Assembly (NCBI GenBank): GCA_041914785.1 | Contig: JAYSCT010000001.1 | Span: 124,001-188,000 of the forward strand | Direction of reading: 5' to 3' | Length of the DNA stretch: 64,000 bases | From: Pelomonas sp041914785 | GTDB lineage: Bacteria; Pseudomonadota; Gammaproteobacteria; Burkholderiales; Burkholderiaceae_C | Shown here: piece after piece, positions 24,068 through 33,500 of the stretch | How positions within the stretch are numbered: the first letter of the stretch is position 1 | Layout of the letters: every line of letters starts with the position of its first letter | Position numbers and translations under genes: made by a program | The notes under the pieces: generated by a model | The model's database searches: none | Seen by the model: the letters and a program-made list of their open reading frames with translations, nothing else | What the model was told of the DNA's origin: nothing

Positions 24068-25211
24068 GGCTGAGTGCCTTGACGAGGTCGGACTGCGTGA
24101 GGATGCCGACGAGCCGGGCCTGCTCGCCGACGATGGGAAGGTGGTGGTGGCCGGTGGCCGAGAACAGCGGCACCAGTTCGGCGATGGCGCGCTCGGCGCT
24201 GGCCACGCGCACCTGGCGCGTCATGATCTGGCCCACCACCTCGGGCTTGGTCGAATGGGTGTTCGGAGAGGGCTTCAACAAGGTCTGCAGCCGGCCGGCG
24301 AAGCCTTCGCGCTGCTCCGCGTCGGCGGCGCGCATGAAGTCGGCCCGCGTGACGATGCCGACGATGCGCTGCACGCGGTCCACCACCGGCAGCGCCTTGA
24401 TGCGGTGCCGCTGCAGCAGCGCCCAGGCCTCGGCCAGCGGCGTGCCGAACTCGACGGTGATGACGGGCGTGGACATGATGTCCGCGCAGCGCAGCCCGCC
24501 CAGCCGGTTGCGGTAGCTGAGCAGCTCGGCCTCGTGCAGCAGGCCGGCGAGGTCGTCGCGCGGCACGTCCAGCACCTGGTTGTAGCGGGCCAGCACCTCG
24601 TTGAGCTCGGCATCGCCGAAGCGCGGCGGCGCCACCTGCGCGCCGGCGAGCGCCGGCGGCGCGGCCTGCGCGCGCTGCGCGTGCGGGTAGCGGCGGCCGG
24701 TCAGCGTGTTGTAGGCCATGCCGGCCAGCACCAGCAGCAGCGAGTTCAGCGCCACCGGCTCGAAGGCGACCCGCCAGTCGTGCGTGGCCGTCAGCACCAT
24801 CAGCAGCGCCGCGGCGCCGCCGGGCGGGTGCAGGCAGCGCAGCAGGAACATCATGCCGATGGCCAGCGCCACGGCGACGGCCGCCGTCGGCAGCGCCGGC
24901 AGCGGCAGCCAGTTCATGCAGGCGATGCCCACCAGCGCCGACAGCGTGTTGCCGCCGACGACGGCCCAGGGCTGCGCCAGCGGGCTGGCCGGCACGCCGA
25001 ACACCAGCACGGCGCTGGCACCGATGGGCGCCACCAGCCACGGCAGGCCCGCCGGCATCTCGGCGCGGCTCAGCAGCCCCGCCAGCAGCAGGCCCAGCCC
25101 GGCGCCGAGCACGACGCGCAGCCGCTCGCGCGCATTGACGGCCTGCGGCGCGGGCCGCAGCGCATTCAGCAGCGCGAGAAGTCGTTCGGGCAGGGAGGCG
25201 GCAAGGGACAT
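24057..25211 (-). CDS. HPP family membrane protein with tandem CBS domains
   Basis: A 384-residue protein. The N-terminal half is an HPP module with four to five membrane helices and the signature LLRCLHPPGGAAALL, preceded by VAPIGASAVLVFGVPASPLAQPWAVVGGN. The C-terminal half carries two CBS motifs: CADIMSTPVITVEFGTPLAEAW with LPVVDRVQRIVGIVTRADF, and IMTRQVRVASAERA with LPIVGEQARLVGILTQSDL. CBS pairs bind adenine nucleotides and could gate the membrane part; plant and cyanobacterial HPP proteins have been linked to nitrite transport. The downstream oxidoreductase gene overlaps it by 11 bp. Confidence 0.9.
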   Translation of the reverse strand: MSLAASLPERLLALLNALRPAPQAVNARERLRVVLGAGLGLLLAGLLSRAEMPAGLPWLVAPIGASAVLVFGVPASPLAQPWAVVGGNTLSALVGIACMNWLPLPALPTAAVAVALAIGMMFLLRCLHPPGGAAALLMVLTATHDWRVAFEPVALNSLLLVLAGMAYNTLTGRRYPHAQRAQAAPPALAGAQVAPPRFGDAELNEVLARYNQVLDVPRDDLAGLLHEAELLSYRNRLGGLRCADIMSTPVITVEFGTPLAEAWALLQRHRIKALPVVDRVQRIVGIVTRADFMRAADAEQREGFAGRLQTLLKPSPNTHSTKPEVVGQIMTRQVRVASAERAIAELVPLFSATGHHHLPIVGEQARLVGILTQSDLVKALSHGP

Positions 25212-25291
25212 GGGCGGACCGGGCGCAAAGCCAAGCCGGCGATTGTGTCCGCCACCGGCGCCTGCGCCGGTTCAACCGGGTTTCAGGCCGC

Positions 25292-25840
25292 TCAGCCCTT
25301 GCCCAGCAGGCTGGCCATCTCCGCCTTCAGCAACTGGGCCTGGGCGCGGCGCTCCTTGGTCGCGGCGCGCTGGTAGGCGGCCTCGGCCTTCTCGCGCAGC
25401 GCGATGGCGCGCTCCAGCGCCTCCTGGTAGCGCTCGATGGTGTAGGTGTTCTCGGTGCCGATGTAGACGCTGCGCGCCAGCGGCGTGTCGCCGAAGCGGG
25501 GTAGGGTTACCGCGAAGCTGCAATCACGGACACGACTTCCCGCACGCTGGCGAACGATGGGGCCGGAGATGCCCGATGGCAGGTCGCTCTGCTTCTTGCG
25601 GCTGGGCGTGCGGCGCAGGCGCGACGGCGCCGGCAGCGTCGCGATGCGCTTGAGCAATTCCTTGGTGGCCAGCGCCAGGGCCTTGCGGGCGCCGGTGCCG
25701 TCCTGGCTGTGGTCGGAGAACAGCTTGGTGCCGCCGTAGCGCAGCTGCCAGCCATGGGTGGAAAGATGATCGATGCGCTGAATGCACTGCGGCACGACAA
25801 AGCGCTCGCCGGTGAAGATCGCCACGTCACGGGTCTTCAT
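25292..25840 (-). CDS. Conserved hypothetical protein with possible AP2-like fold
   Basis: A 182-residue basic protein. Residues 1-75 contain FVVPQCIQRIDHLSTHGWQLRYGGTKLFSD, suggesting a small strand-rich domain. Residues 85-135 (LPSGISGPIVRQR, then CSFAVTLPRFG and ARSVYIGTENTYT) look like a three-stranded AP2-type DNA-binding unit, followed by a long helix rich in Ala, Glu and Arg. The fold assignment is only a resemblance by eye. It stands alone with an AT-richer upstream region, so it probably has its own promoter. Confidence 0.6.
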   Translation of the reverse strand: MKTRDVAIFTGERFVVPQCIQRIDHLSTHGWQLRYGGTKLFSDHSQDGTGARKALALATKELLKRIATLPAPSRLRRTPSRKKQSDLPSGISGPIVRQRAGSRVRDCSFAVTLPRFGDTPLARSVYIGTENTYTIERYQEALERAIALREKAEAAYQRAATKERRAQAQLLKAEMASLLGKG

Positions 25841-26034
25841 GATTGCCCCACTCTTTCACTCTTTTTATGCCTGCCTTTGCTGTGCGGCGGCAGGTCGTCT
25901 AACGCCCCTCTGCTGCGGCAGAGTTTATGGGTGCTCCGCCACGGGCCGCGAATAAATGAGCCCGTGGAAACATTTTCATCCCCAGAAAGTCAGCTGCCGG
26001 ACAGCTAAACCCCCAACTGAGGGGGCCAGCGACC
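25841..26034. other. Intergenic region, AT-richer, between ubiC and the AP2-like gene
   Basis: No gene is visible in these 194 bases. The part near 25850-25870 is pyrimidine-rich with CTCTTTTTATG and may belong to the promoter of the gene ending at 25292. A short dyad, CCCCCAACTGAGGGGG (26010-26025), lies just past the ubiC stop and may act as a weak terminator, though no T-run follows it on the ubiC strand. Confidence 0.4.
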
Positions 26035-26571
26035 CTAGGGTCTGCCCGGACGGTGGCGGCGCAGGCCGGGCGCGAACAGCTCCATGACGCGCAACTGCGC
26101 GCCGCCACGGCTGAACACCGAGTGGCGCGACCACAGCATCTGCGCCGGCATGGCCTCGCCCGTGGCGGCCTGCCACTGGCGCGCGGCATGGCGGCGCGTG
26201 TGGCCGTAGCGGGACAGCCGGCGCGGCTGCAGCTCGCTGCGGTGGATGCGGTAGTCGTCGTACAGCAGGTGGGCCAGCGGCTTGGTGCCCAGGCCCTTGA
26301 GCGCACGCCACGGCCCGGTGGTGGCGCGCTGGTGCACGGCCGAGCGGGCCCAGACCAGCGGCTCGCCGTCCACACGCAGGATGACTTCGCGCACCACCGT
26401 CAGGCCGCGCGGCGGCAGGCCCAGCGCGGCGCGCTCCAGCGCGCGGAACGGCGCGACGCGCTGGCGCAGCAGCTGCACGCTGAAGCGCTCGCCCAGCCGC
26501 GCCAGGCGGCGGCTCAGCGAGCCGGGGGCGCGCAGCCAGTCGCGCAGGCTGTCTCGGGTGGCGATCCCCAT
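26035..26571 (-). CDS. ubiC: Chorismate lyase
   Basis: A 178-residue cytosolic enzyme of the usual UbiC length. It converts chorismate to 4-hydroxybenzoate and pyruvate, the first step of ubiquinone synthesis. Visible family features are LRAPGSLSRRLARLG near the start, RVAPFRALERAALGL, VVREVILRVDGEPLVWARSAV (containing the substrate-binding Arg), and the late MELFAPGL with the active-site Glu. The ATG at 26571 sits 8 bp after the proC stop, so the two genes share a transcript. Its partner ubiA is at 17825, not adjacent. Confidence 0.88.
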   Translation of the reverse strand: MGIATRDSLRDWLRAPGSLSRRLARLGERFSVQLLRQRVAPFRALERAALGLPPRGLTVVREVILRVDGEPLVWARSAVHQRATTGPWRALKGLGTKPLAHLLYDDYRIHRSELQPRRLSRYGHTRRHAARQWQAATGEAMPAQMLWSRHSVFSRGGAQLRVMELFAPGLRRHRPGRP

Positions 26572-26579
26572 TCGCGCGG

Positions 26580-27398
26580 TCAGCCGAACTCTTTGCCCAG
26601 CTCGGCGGCGCGCTTGTGCGCGGCCAGCACCGCGCGGCGCACGGCAGCGTCGACACCGTCGCCCTGCAGCGACGTGATGGCCGCATGCGTGGTGCCGCCC
26701 TTGCTCGTGACGCGCTCGCGCAGCGTCGTGGGCGACTCGTCGGACGCCAGGCCCAGCGCCGCCGCGCCGGCGCAGGTGGCCAGCGCCAGCCGGCGGCCCT
26801 GCTCGGCGGTCAGGCCCATGTCCTGCGCCGCGGCCATCATGGCCTCGACGAAGAAGAAGAAATACGCCGGGCCGGAGCCCGACAGCGCCGTCACGGCGTC
26901 CAGGTCGTCTTCGCGGTCCACCCACAGCGTCTGGCCCGTGGGCTTGAGCAGGCGCTCCACCGCCTGGCGCTCGTCCGCCGACACCGCCGGCCGCGCATAC
27001 AGCCCGGCGATGCCCTGGCCGATCAGCGCCGGCGTGTTGGGCATGCTGCGCACGACGCGCTCGCTGCCGGTCAGCTTCACCAGCGACGCGGACGGGATGC
27101 CCGCCATCACGGACAGGTGCAGCGCCCCGCCCAGCCAGGCCTGCAGCGGCTCGGCCGCCGCCGTGAACAGCTGCGGCTTGACGGCCCAGACCACCGTGCC
27201 GGCCCGCGCCAGCGAGTCGTCGCCGGCGGCCAGCGCCTGGATGCCGAGGTCGGCGCGCAGCTTGTCGCGCTGGGCCTCGTGCGGTTCGACGACGATGACG
27301 TCGGCCGGCCGGACCTGGCGCGCGCGCAGCAGGCCGCCGAGGATGGCGCCGGCCATGTTGCCGCCGCCGATGAAAGCCAGGGTGTGCGCTGGAGTCAT
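26580..27398 (-). CDS. proC: Pyrroline-5-carboxylate reductase
   Basis: A 272-residue enzyme that reduces 1-pyrroline-5-carboxylate to proline with NAD(P)H. It has the dinucleotide motif AFIGGGNMAGAILGGLL, the VVWAVKPQ strand, VVRSMPNTPALIGQGIAGLYA, and the conserved C-terminal signature TALSGSGPAYFFFFVEAM with SPTTLRERVTSKGGTTHAAI. Length and motifs are complete. The ubiC gene follows 8 bp downstream. The start lies 40 bp from the divergent SARP-like regulator. The opposite reaction chain is encoded by putA at 48109. Confidence 0.96.
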   Translation of the reverse strand: MTPAHTLAFIGGGNMAGAILGGLLRARQVRPADVIVVEPHEAQRDKLRADLGIQALAAGDDSLARAGTVVWAVKPQLFTAAAEPLQAWLGGALHLSVMAGIPSASLVKLTGSERVVRSMPNTPALIGQGIAGLYARPAVSADERQAVERLLKPTGQTLWVDREDDLDAVTALSGSGPAYFFFFVEAMMAAAQDMGLTAEQGRRLALATCAGAAALGLASDESPTTLRERVTSKGGTTHAAITSLQGDGVDAAVRRAVLAAHKRAAELGKEFG

Positions 27399-27438
27399 GG
27401 GCCGCGAGTCTAGGGCCTGGGCGACACTGCGGCCCACC

Positions 27439-30400
27439 ATGCTGCGCCTGCTGACGCCACCCGCCTGGGCCCCCGAGGGCGCCCCCGCCCGGCCGCTGCC
27501 GGCGACGGTGCCCGCGGCGCTCATCGTCGTGCTGGCCGCCAGCGAGGCCGGCCTGCCGCGCGAGCGTCTGGCCGCGCTGTTCTGGCCCGATGCCAGCGCC
27601 ACCGACGCGCTGCACCACCTGCGCGTCAACCTGCACCGCGCCCGCGCGCTGCTGCGCAGCTGGGGCATGGCCGACGGCCTGCAGGCGCAGGGCCAGCAGC
27701 TGCGCCTGGCCCTGCCCACCGACCTCGCGGCCCGCGCCGACGCCCCGCCACCGGACCCCGCCGACTGGCCGCCCGCCTGGCGCCTGGCCGGCTACGACGG
27801 CTTCGCGCAGTGGTGCCGCGACACCGCCCTGGCGCTGCACCGGCGCTGGCTGCGCGACAGCCGCCAGGCACCGGCCGACACCGGCGCCGCGCCCGCGCCG
27901 CCCGCCCGCGAGGACGAGCACCGCCGGCTGCGCCACAGCACCGCCCCCGCGCTGCTGCTGCTGGGCGAGCCGGGCGCCGGCAAGAGCACGCTGCTGGCCG
28001 CGGCCTTCCCGCACGCGCCCTGCCTGCGCGGGCTGGAGGGCCTGCACGGCATGCCCTACCGGCCGCTGCTGGACGCACTGCGCACCCGCCTGCCGGCGCT
28101 GCAGGCCGCGCTGGACGACCCCCACGGCGCGCTGCGCCCCTACCGCCTGGACCTGGCCCGCCTGCTGCCCGAGCTCGCGCCCGACGAGCCGCTGCCGGCG
28201 CTGGACGCCCTCACCGCCCAGGCCCGGCTGGCGGAGGCGCTGACGCGCGCCTTCGCCGCCCTCACCCCGGTGCTGCTGGTGGACGACCTGCAGTGGTGCG
28301 ACACCGCCACCGTCGAATGGCTGCTGCTGCTGGCCCACGGCGACCGCCTGCGCTGGCGCGCCGCCGCGCGCCGCCACGAGATGGGCGTCGCGCTGCAGCA
28401 GGCGCTGCAGCCGCTGCACGGCGCCGGCCGGCTGCAGACGCTGGACCTGCCCGCCCTCACGCGAGACGAACTCCCGGCCGTCTGCCGCGCCCGCTGGCCC
28501 GACAGCGACTTCAGCGCCGAGCAGCTGGACCGCCTGCACGACCTCAGCGCTGGCAACCCCTTCGCGCTGGGCGAGCTGGTGGCCGCCGGCGCGCCGGCCG
28601 TGGCGGGCGGCGACGCGCTGCCCCAGCGCGTGCGCCAGATGGTGCAACGCCGCCTGCAGGCGCTGCCCGCGCTGGCGCGCAAGGCCGTGGAGGCCGCCGC
28701 CGTGTTCGTGCAGCCGGTGCCGGAGGACGGCCTGCGCCGCCTGCTGGGCCTGCCCGCCGGTGCGGCCGGCGATGCAGACTGGGCCGCCGCGCGCGACCAG
28801 GCGCTGGCCGCCGGCATGCTGCGCGCCCAGACGCCGGGCCTGGCCTGCAGCCACGACCTCATCCGCACGGCCACCGTGGCCGACCTGGCCGCCGCGCGCT
28901 GCGCCGCGCTGCACCGCCATGCCGCGCTGTGGCTGGCCCACCAGCCCTGGGCCGACGCCATGGCCATCGCCGAACACTGGCGCGCCGCCGGCGAGCCGCA
29001 GACCGCGCTGGCCTGGCGCCACCAGGGCGCCGAGCAGCTGAAGGCACGCGGCCGCTTCGACGAGGCCTGCGCCGTCTGGCGCGAGGTGGCCGACGAGTCG
29101 CTGGACCTGGCCCAGTCGCTGCGCGCACGACTGGAGCTGGCCGCCTGCGACCTGCTGGAAGACCTGGTCCGTGGCGAGGCCGCGCTCACCGCCATCCAGG
29201 CCCAGCTCGACGGCGTGACCGACCCCGAGCAGCACCGCCTCATCGAGGGCCGGCTGCGTGCCGCGCTGGTGGACAACCGCGTGTTCGCCGGCGACCTGCC
29301 TGCCGCCATCACCCACGCCGCGCGGCTGCGCGAGCTGCTGCCGGCGCTGCCCGAGGGCGAGCGCATCCACGCCTACGAGGTGCTCATCGAGCTGGCCATG
29401 CGCGAGCCCGACATCCCGGCCGCCTGGGCGCTGCTGGCCCGGCTGCGCGAGGCCGCGCCGCGGCTGCCGGCGGTGCTGAGCTTCGAGGGCCAGATCCACT
29501 GGTTCGGCGGCCAGGTGCGCGCCGCGCACGACGCGCTGGCGCGGCTGCTGGAGCGCCACCCCGACTACTGCCGCGGCCTGACGGTGGAGAACGACCTGGC
29601 CGTGATGCTGCATGCGCTGGGCGAACTGCCCGCCGCCGAGGACATGGCCCGCCGCAGCCTGCGCAGCTGGGCCGGCGTGGCGCACACCGAGACGCTGTCC
29701 AACCTGGTGCTGGGCAGCGTGCTGACCTCCGCCGGCCGGCATGCCGAGGCCGAGGCCGCGCTGCTGAAGGCGCTGGCCCAGGCGCAGGAACAGGCCAGCG
29801 GGCTGTTCGAGGCCGAGGCCCGCGTGCGCCTGGCCCGGCTGCGGCTGCAGTGCGGCCAGGCCGCGGCGGCCGCCGAGGCGCTGGCCGCCGCCGCGCCGCT
29901 GCTGCGCGAGGCGCGGGAGCCGCTGCGCCTGTCCCACTGGGTGCTGATGTCCACGCTCACCGCCACGGCGCTGGGCCGGCAGCCCGCGCCGCAGGAAATC
30001 GCCCGGCTGCGCGAGGCCAGCGCGCGGCTGCAGCACCCGATGGTGCAGGCCCGCGAGGCCCGCGTGGACGCCGAGCTGGCCCTGGCGGCTGGCAACGGCG
30101 CTGCCGCACGGGCCGCCGCCGAACGCCAGGCCGCCGTGGCGCGCAGCCACGGCCTGCAGGAATGGGCGGCCGAGGCGGCGCTGCTGGCCCTGCGCGCCCG
30201 CACCCTGATGGGAGAGCCCGAAGCCACGCTGCGCCCGCTGGCCCAGGCGCTGGCGGACCAGGCCGCCGCCAAGGGCTATGCCGACCTGCACTGGCGCGCC
30301 GCCGCCTGGCTGGCCGCACACGGCGGCACGCCGGCCGACGCCAAGCGGGCGCGCGCCGCGCTGGCGGTGCTGCGCGGCAGCGAGCGGCCCAGCCTGTTCG

Positions 30401-30453
30401 ACACCGACGCCGCTGCCCGCCGCGAGCCGCGCTGGAACCCGCCGCCCCGCTGA
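27439..30453 (+). CDS. SARP-like ATPase transcriptional regulator
   Basis: A 1004-residue regulator. Residues 1-85 resemble the OmpR-like winged helix of SARP-type activators (RLLTPP..., then LPRERLAALFWPDASATDALHHLRVNLHRAR). An AAA/NB-ARC-like ATPase follows, with Walker A GEPGAGKST and Walker B LLVDDLQWCD. The C-terminal 450 residues are tetratricopeptide-like helical repeats rich in Ala and Leu. Such proteins sense ligands or ATP and bind tandem direct repeats spaced 11 bp apart. Just that geometry occurs before the PEP-CTERM genes at 30570 and 35262, so these are the likely targets. The ATG at 27439 was chosen because it starts the SARP-like fold; longer frames upstream run over proC. Confidence 0.82.
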   Translation: MLRLLTPPAWAPEGAPARPLPATVPAALIVVLAASEAGLPRERLAALFWPDASATDALHHLRVNLHRARALLRSWGMADGLQAQGQQLRLALPTDLAARADAPPPDPADWPPAWRLAGYDGFAQWCRDTALALHRRWLRDSRQAPADTGAAPAPPAREDEHRRLRHSTAPALLLLGEPGAGKSTLLAAAFPHAPCLRGLEGLHGMPYRPLLDALRTRLPALQAALDDPHGALRPYRLDLARLLPELAPDEPLPALDALTAQARLAEALTRAFAALTPVLLVDDLQWCDTATVEWLLLLAHGDRLRWRAAARRHEMGVALQQALQPLHGAGRLQTLDLPALTRDELPAVCRARWPDSDFSAEQLDRLHDLSAGNPFALGELVAAGAPAVAGGDALPQRVRQMVQRRLQALPALARKAVEAAAVFVQPVPEDGLRRLLGLPAGAAGDADWAAARDQALAAGMLRAQTPGLACSHDLIRTATVADLAAARCAALHRHAALWLAHQPWADAMAIAEHWRAAGEPQTALAWRHQGAEQLKARGRFDEACAVWREVADESLDLAQSLRARLELAACDLLEDLVRGEAALTAIQAQLDGVTDPEQHRLIEGRLRAALVDNRVFAGDLPAAITHAARLRELLPALPEGERIHAYEVLIELAMREPDIPAAWALLARLREAAPRLPAVLSFEGQIHWFGGQVRAAHDALARLLERHPDYCRGLTVENDLAVMLHALGELPAAEDMARRSLRSWAGVAHTETLSNLVLGSVLTSAGRHAEAEAALLKALAQAQEQASGLFEAEARVRLARLRLQCGQAAAAAEALAAAAPLLREAREPLRLSHWVLMSTLTATALGRQPAPQEIARLREASARLQHPMVQAREARVDAELALAAGNGAAARAAAERQAAVARSHGLQEWAAEAALLALRARTLMGEPEATLRPLAQALADQAAAKGYADLHWRAAAWLAAHGGTPADAKRARAALAVLRGSERPSLFDTDAAARREPRWNPPPR

Positions 30454-30502
30454 CGCAGCCTCCCCATCCGAGGGGGGTGCCGGGCCTGCGGTGTCTGCAC
30501 CG

Positions 30503-30536
30503 CTGAGACGCTGCTGAGACGCCGGCCCGACAGCAT
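30503..30536 (+). promoter_or_regulatory. SARP-type direct repeats and -10 region of the first PEP-CTERM unit
   Basis: Two copies of CTGAGACG start 11 bp apart (30503 and 30514). Nine bases after the second copy comes CAGCAT (30531-30536), a possible -10 box. The same arrangement with the same spacing occurs at 35128-35161. The remaining stretch from 30454 holds a GC-rich dyad (CCTCCCC with GAGGGGGG) past the regulator stop, which may be a weak terminator. Confidence 0.6.
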
Positions 30537-30569
30537 GGAGTCCTCCCCTGGACTTCTGCCCGCCTCACC

Positions 30570-33500
30570 GTGACCCCTTCCCGCCTCACCCTGACACGCC
30601 TGGCCCTGGCGCTGCTGTCGCTCACCGCCACATCCCTGACCCCGGCGGGCACCGTCACGTGGGTGGGGCCAGACGGCGGCCGCTGGGACGAAGCGGCGAA
30701 CTGGAGCGGCGGCGTGCTGCCCACGGCGCTGGACGATGTCCAGCTGGGCAGCGCCCATGTGGTGACGCTGCTGGATGCCGTGGCACGCAGCATCACGAGC
30801 AGCGGCGAATTCGGCGGCCGCTTCAGCAACGGCAACATCACCCTCACCACGGGCGGCCAGTTCAACCGCCTGAGCCTCGTCGGCAGCGGCGCCCGGTTCA
30901 CGCACAGCGGCCTGGTGACGGTGACTGGCGAATCCACGCTGATCGGCATCCTGGGCGACCCCGGCACGACCCGATTCGAGGGTGCAACGCGGATCGCGGA
31001 TTCGCAACTCGTCCTACAGGGCGGGCATCGCCTGGTGCTGGCGGGCCAGACGCGCATCGACGACCTGAACGTGATGAGCTTCCAGAACGGCAGCACGCTC
31101 GTCCAGACCGGCGAACTGCACCAGACCGTGGCCGGGCGCAGCCTGTACTCCAGTGGCCGCATCGAGAACCAGGGCAGCTGGACCATCACCGGGGGCGAGG
31201 TGCAGCTGCTGGGCACCACCTTCGTCAACAACGGCACGCTGACGCTGGACGCCACCGTCCTGACGAACATCGGCGCGCTGAGCAACACTGGCGTGCTGAA
31301 CCTGACCGGAGGCGCCAGCGCGCGAGCCGTCACCAGCAGCGGCACGGTCGGCGGCACGGGCAGCATCGGCGTGCTCACCAACGCGGGCGTGCTTGCGGCC
31401 GGCGGCACGGGAGAGATCGGCACGCTGAACATCACCGGCAACCTGCAGCAGCAGGCCGGCGCGCGCCTGCAACTGGAACTTGGCGCTACGGGCAGCGACC
31501 TGCTGGCCGTGGGCGGCAGCGCCACGCTGGGCGGCACGCTCAGCCTGAGCGTGCTGAGCGGCCAGCACCTGGCGCGGGGCCGGCAGTTCACCGTGATGAC
31601 CTGGGGCACACGCACCGCAGGCAGCGACTTTGCGAGCCTGGACTTCTCGCAGGCTTCGGGCTACCGCTTCGCCACGGCCTATGAGGCCAACGGCCTGACG
31701 CTGACCGTCGTCGCCGTGCCCTTCACCTGGAACGGTGCCGCGACCGGCGGCTTCTGGGACGTGGCCCGCAACTGGAACGACGGCACGACCGGCCTGCCGC
31801 AGGCCGGCGACACCGTGCTGCTGGGCAGCGCCGACACGCGCATCCGCACCGTCACGTCGGTGGGCGACGTCACAGGCACCGGCTCGCTGAGCGTGGAGGC
31901 CGGCGGCCATCTGGTGCTGGGCGGCACGGGCAGCGTCGGCGGCCTGCAGCTGCGCTCGGGCAGCCAGCTGACGAACGCGGGCCGGTTGGTGGCCACGGGC
32001 GACAGCAGCTGGGTGGGCTCGGTGCTGCGCGGCCCGGGCGTCACGCGCATCGAGGGCCCGTTCACCATCGCCGGCAACTTCTTCGATGCGACACCGACGC
32101 TGATCAACGGCCACACGCTGGAACTGGCCGGCACCACCACCTACGCCGGCCAGCGCGGCCTGTCGGTGGGCGACGGCGCCACGCTGGTGAACCAGGGCAC
32201 GTGGGTGGACCGCTCGCCCAACGACGTGACGATGGGCAACTTCAACGGTGGCACCGGGCGCTTCCTCAACCAGGGCACGTTCACCAAGGCGTCCACCTCG
32301 CGCACCCTCATCGGCGAGGGCACCGGCATGGACTTCGAGAACACCGGCACGCTGAATGTGGAGGCCGGCTATCTGCGCCTGAGCAGCAGCCGCGTCAGCA
32401 GCACCGGCACGCTCGACATCGCGGCCGGCGCGGAGCTCAGCCTCGTCAGCGCCAATGCGACGCTGGGCGGCCAGGTCGTCAACCAGGGCACGCTGGGCCT
32501 GGACGGCGGGCCGCTGGCCATCGCCGGCGACCTGACCCTGCAGGGCGGCGGGCTGACGCGGCTGCGCAGCAACGTCACCAACCCCGACCGGCTGACCGTG
32601 GAGGGTCGCGTGGACTGGATTGACGGCGCGCTGAGCGGTGCCGGCACCACGCGCATGAACGGCGCCGTGACGATCTCCGGCGCCAGCACCCACAGCCTGC
32701 TCGGCGGGCAGACGCTGGAGCTTGCCGGCACGACGACACAGACCGGCACCGGCAGCTTCAGCACCGGCGGCGGCGCGCGCGTGGTGAACCTGGGCAGCTG
32801 GGTCGAGGCGGCCAGCGGCAATGCGTCGGTAGGCCAGTTCAACGGCGGCGCAGCCACCCGGTTCGACAACATCGGCAGCTTCACCAAGACATCCGCCTTC
32901 GTCACCACCCTTGGCGGCAGCGGCCTGGCGTTCAACAACACCGGCCTGCTGGACGTTCAGGCCGGCACGCTGCGCTTCAGCGGCAACGCGACGCTGGCGG
33001 CCGCAGGCCAGGTGCGCATCGCCGCCGGGGCGACGCTGGACCTGGCCGCCAGCCAGGTGCTGCTCGCCGGCACGCTGCAGAACGCCGGCACGCTGTCGGT
33101 CACCGGCACGCTGGCCGTGACCGACAGCGCCGCCGTGCTGGGCGCGGGCCAGACGCTGCTGCGCGGCACGCTGCAGAACAGCGGCCAGTTGCGGTTGGCC
33201 GGCAGCACCGAGTGGGGCCAGGCGGTGCTGCGCGGCAGCGGCACCACCCGCATCGAAGGCCCTCTCACCATCACCGGCGCCAGCGGCCGCGGCCTGATCG
33301 GCGGGCACACGCTGGAGCTGGCCGGCCCCACCACGCAGACCGGCACCGGCAGCATCAACACCGGCGGTGGCGCGCGCATCGTCAACCTCGGCACCTGGAC
33401 CGAGGCCGCCAACGGCAACGCCTTCATCGGCAACTTCAGCGGCGGCGCCGCGAGCCGCTTCGACAATGCCGGCCGCTTCGCCAAGACCTCGGCCTTCGTC

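Noticed and set aside
26035..30321. A very long open frame of 1,428 codons on the minus strand across ubiC, proC and the SARP-like gene
   Set aside because: It is open only because of the high GC content. It has no family motif outside the ubiC part, and the genes on it have clear products in other frames.
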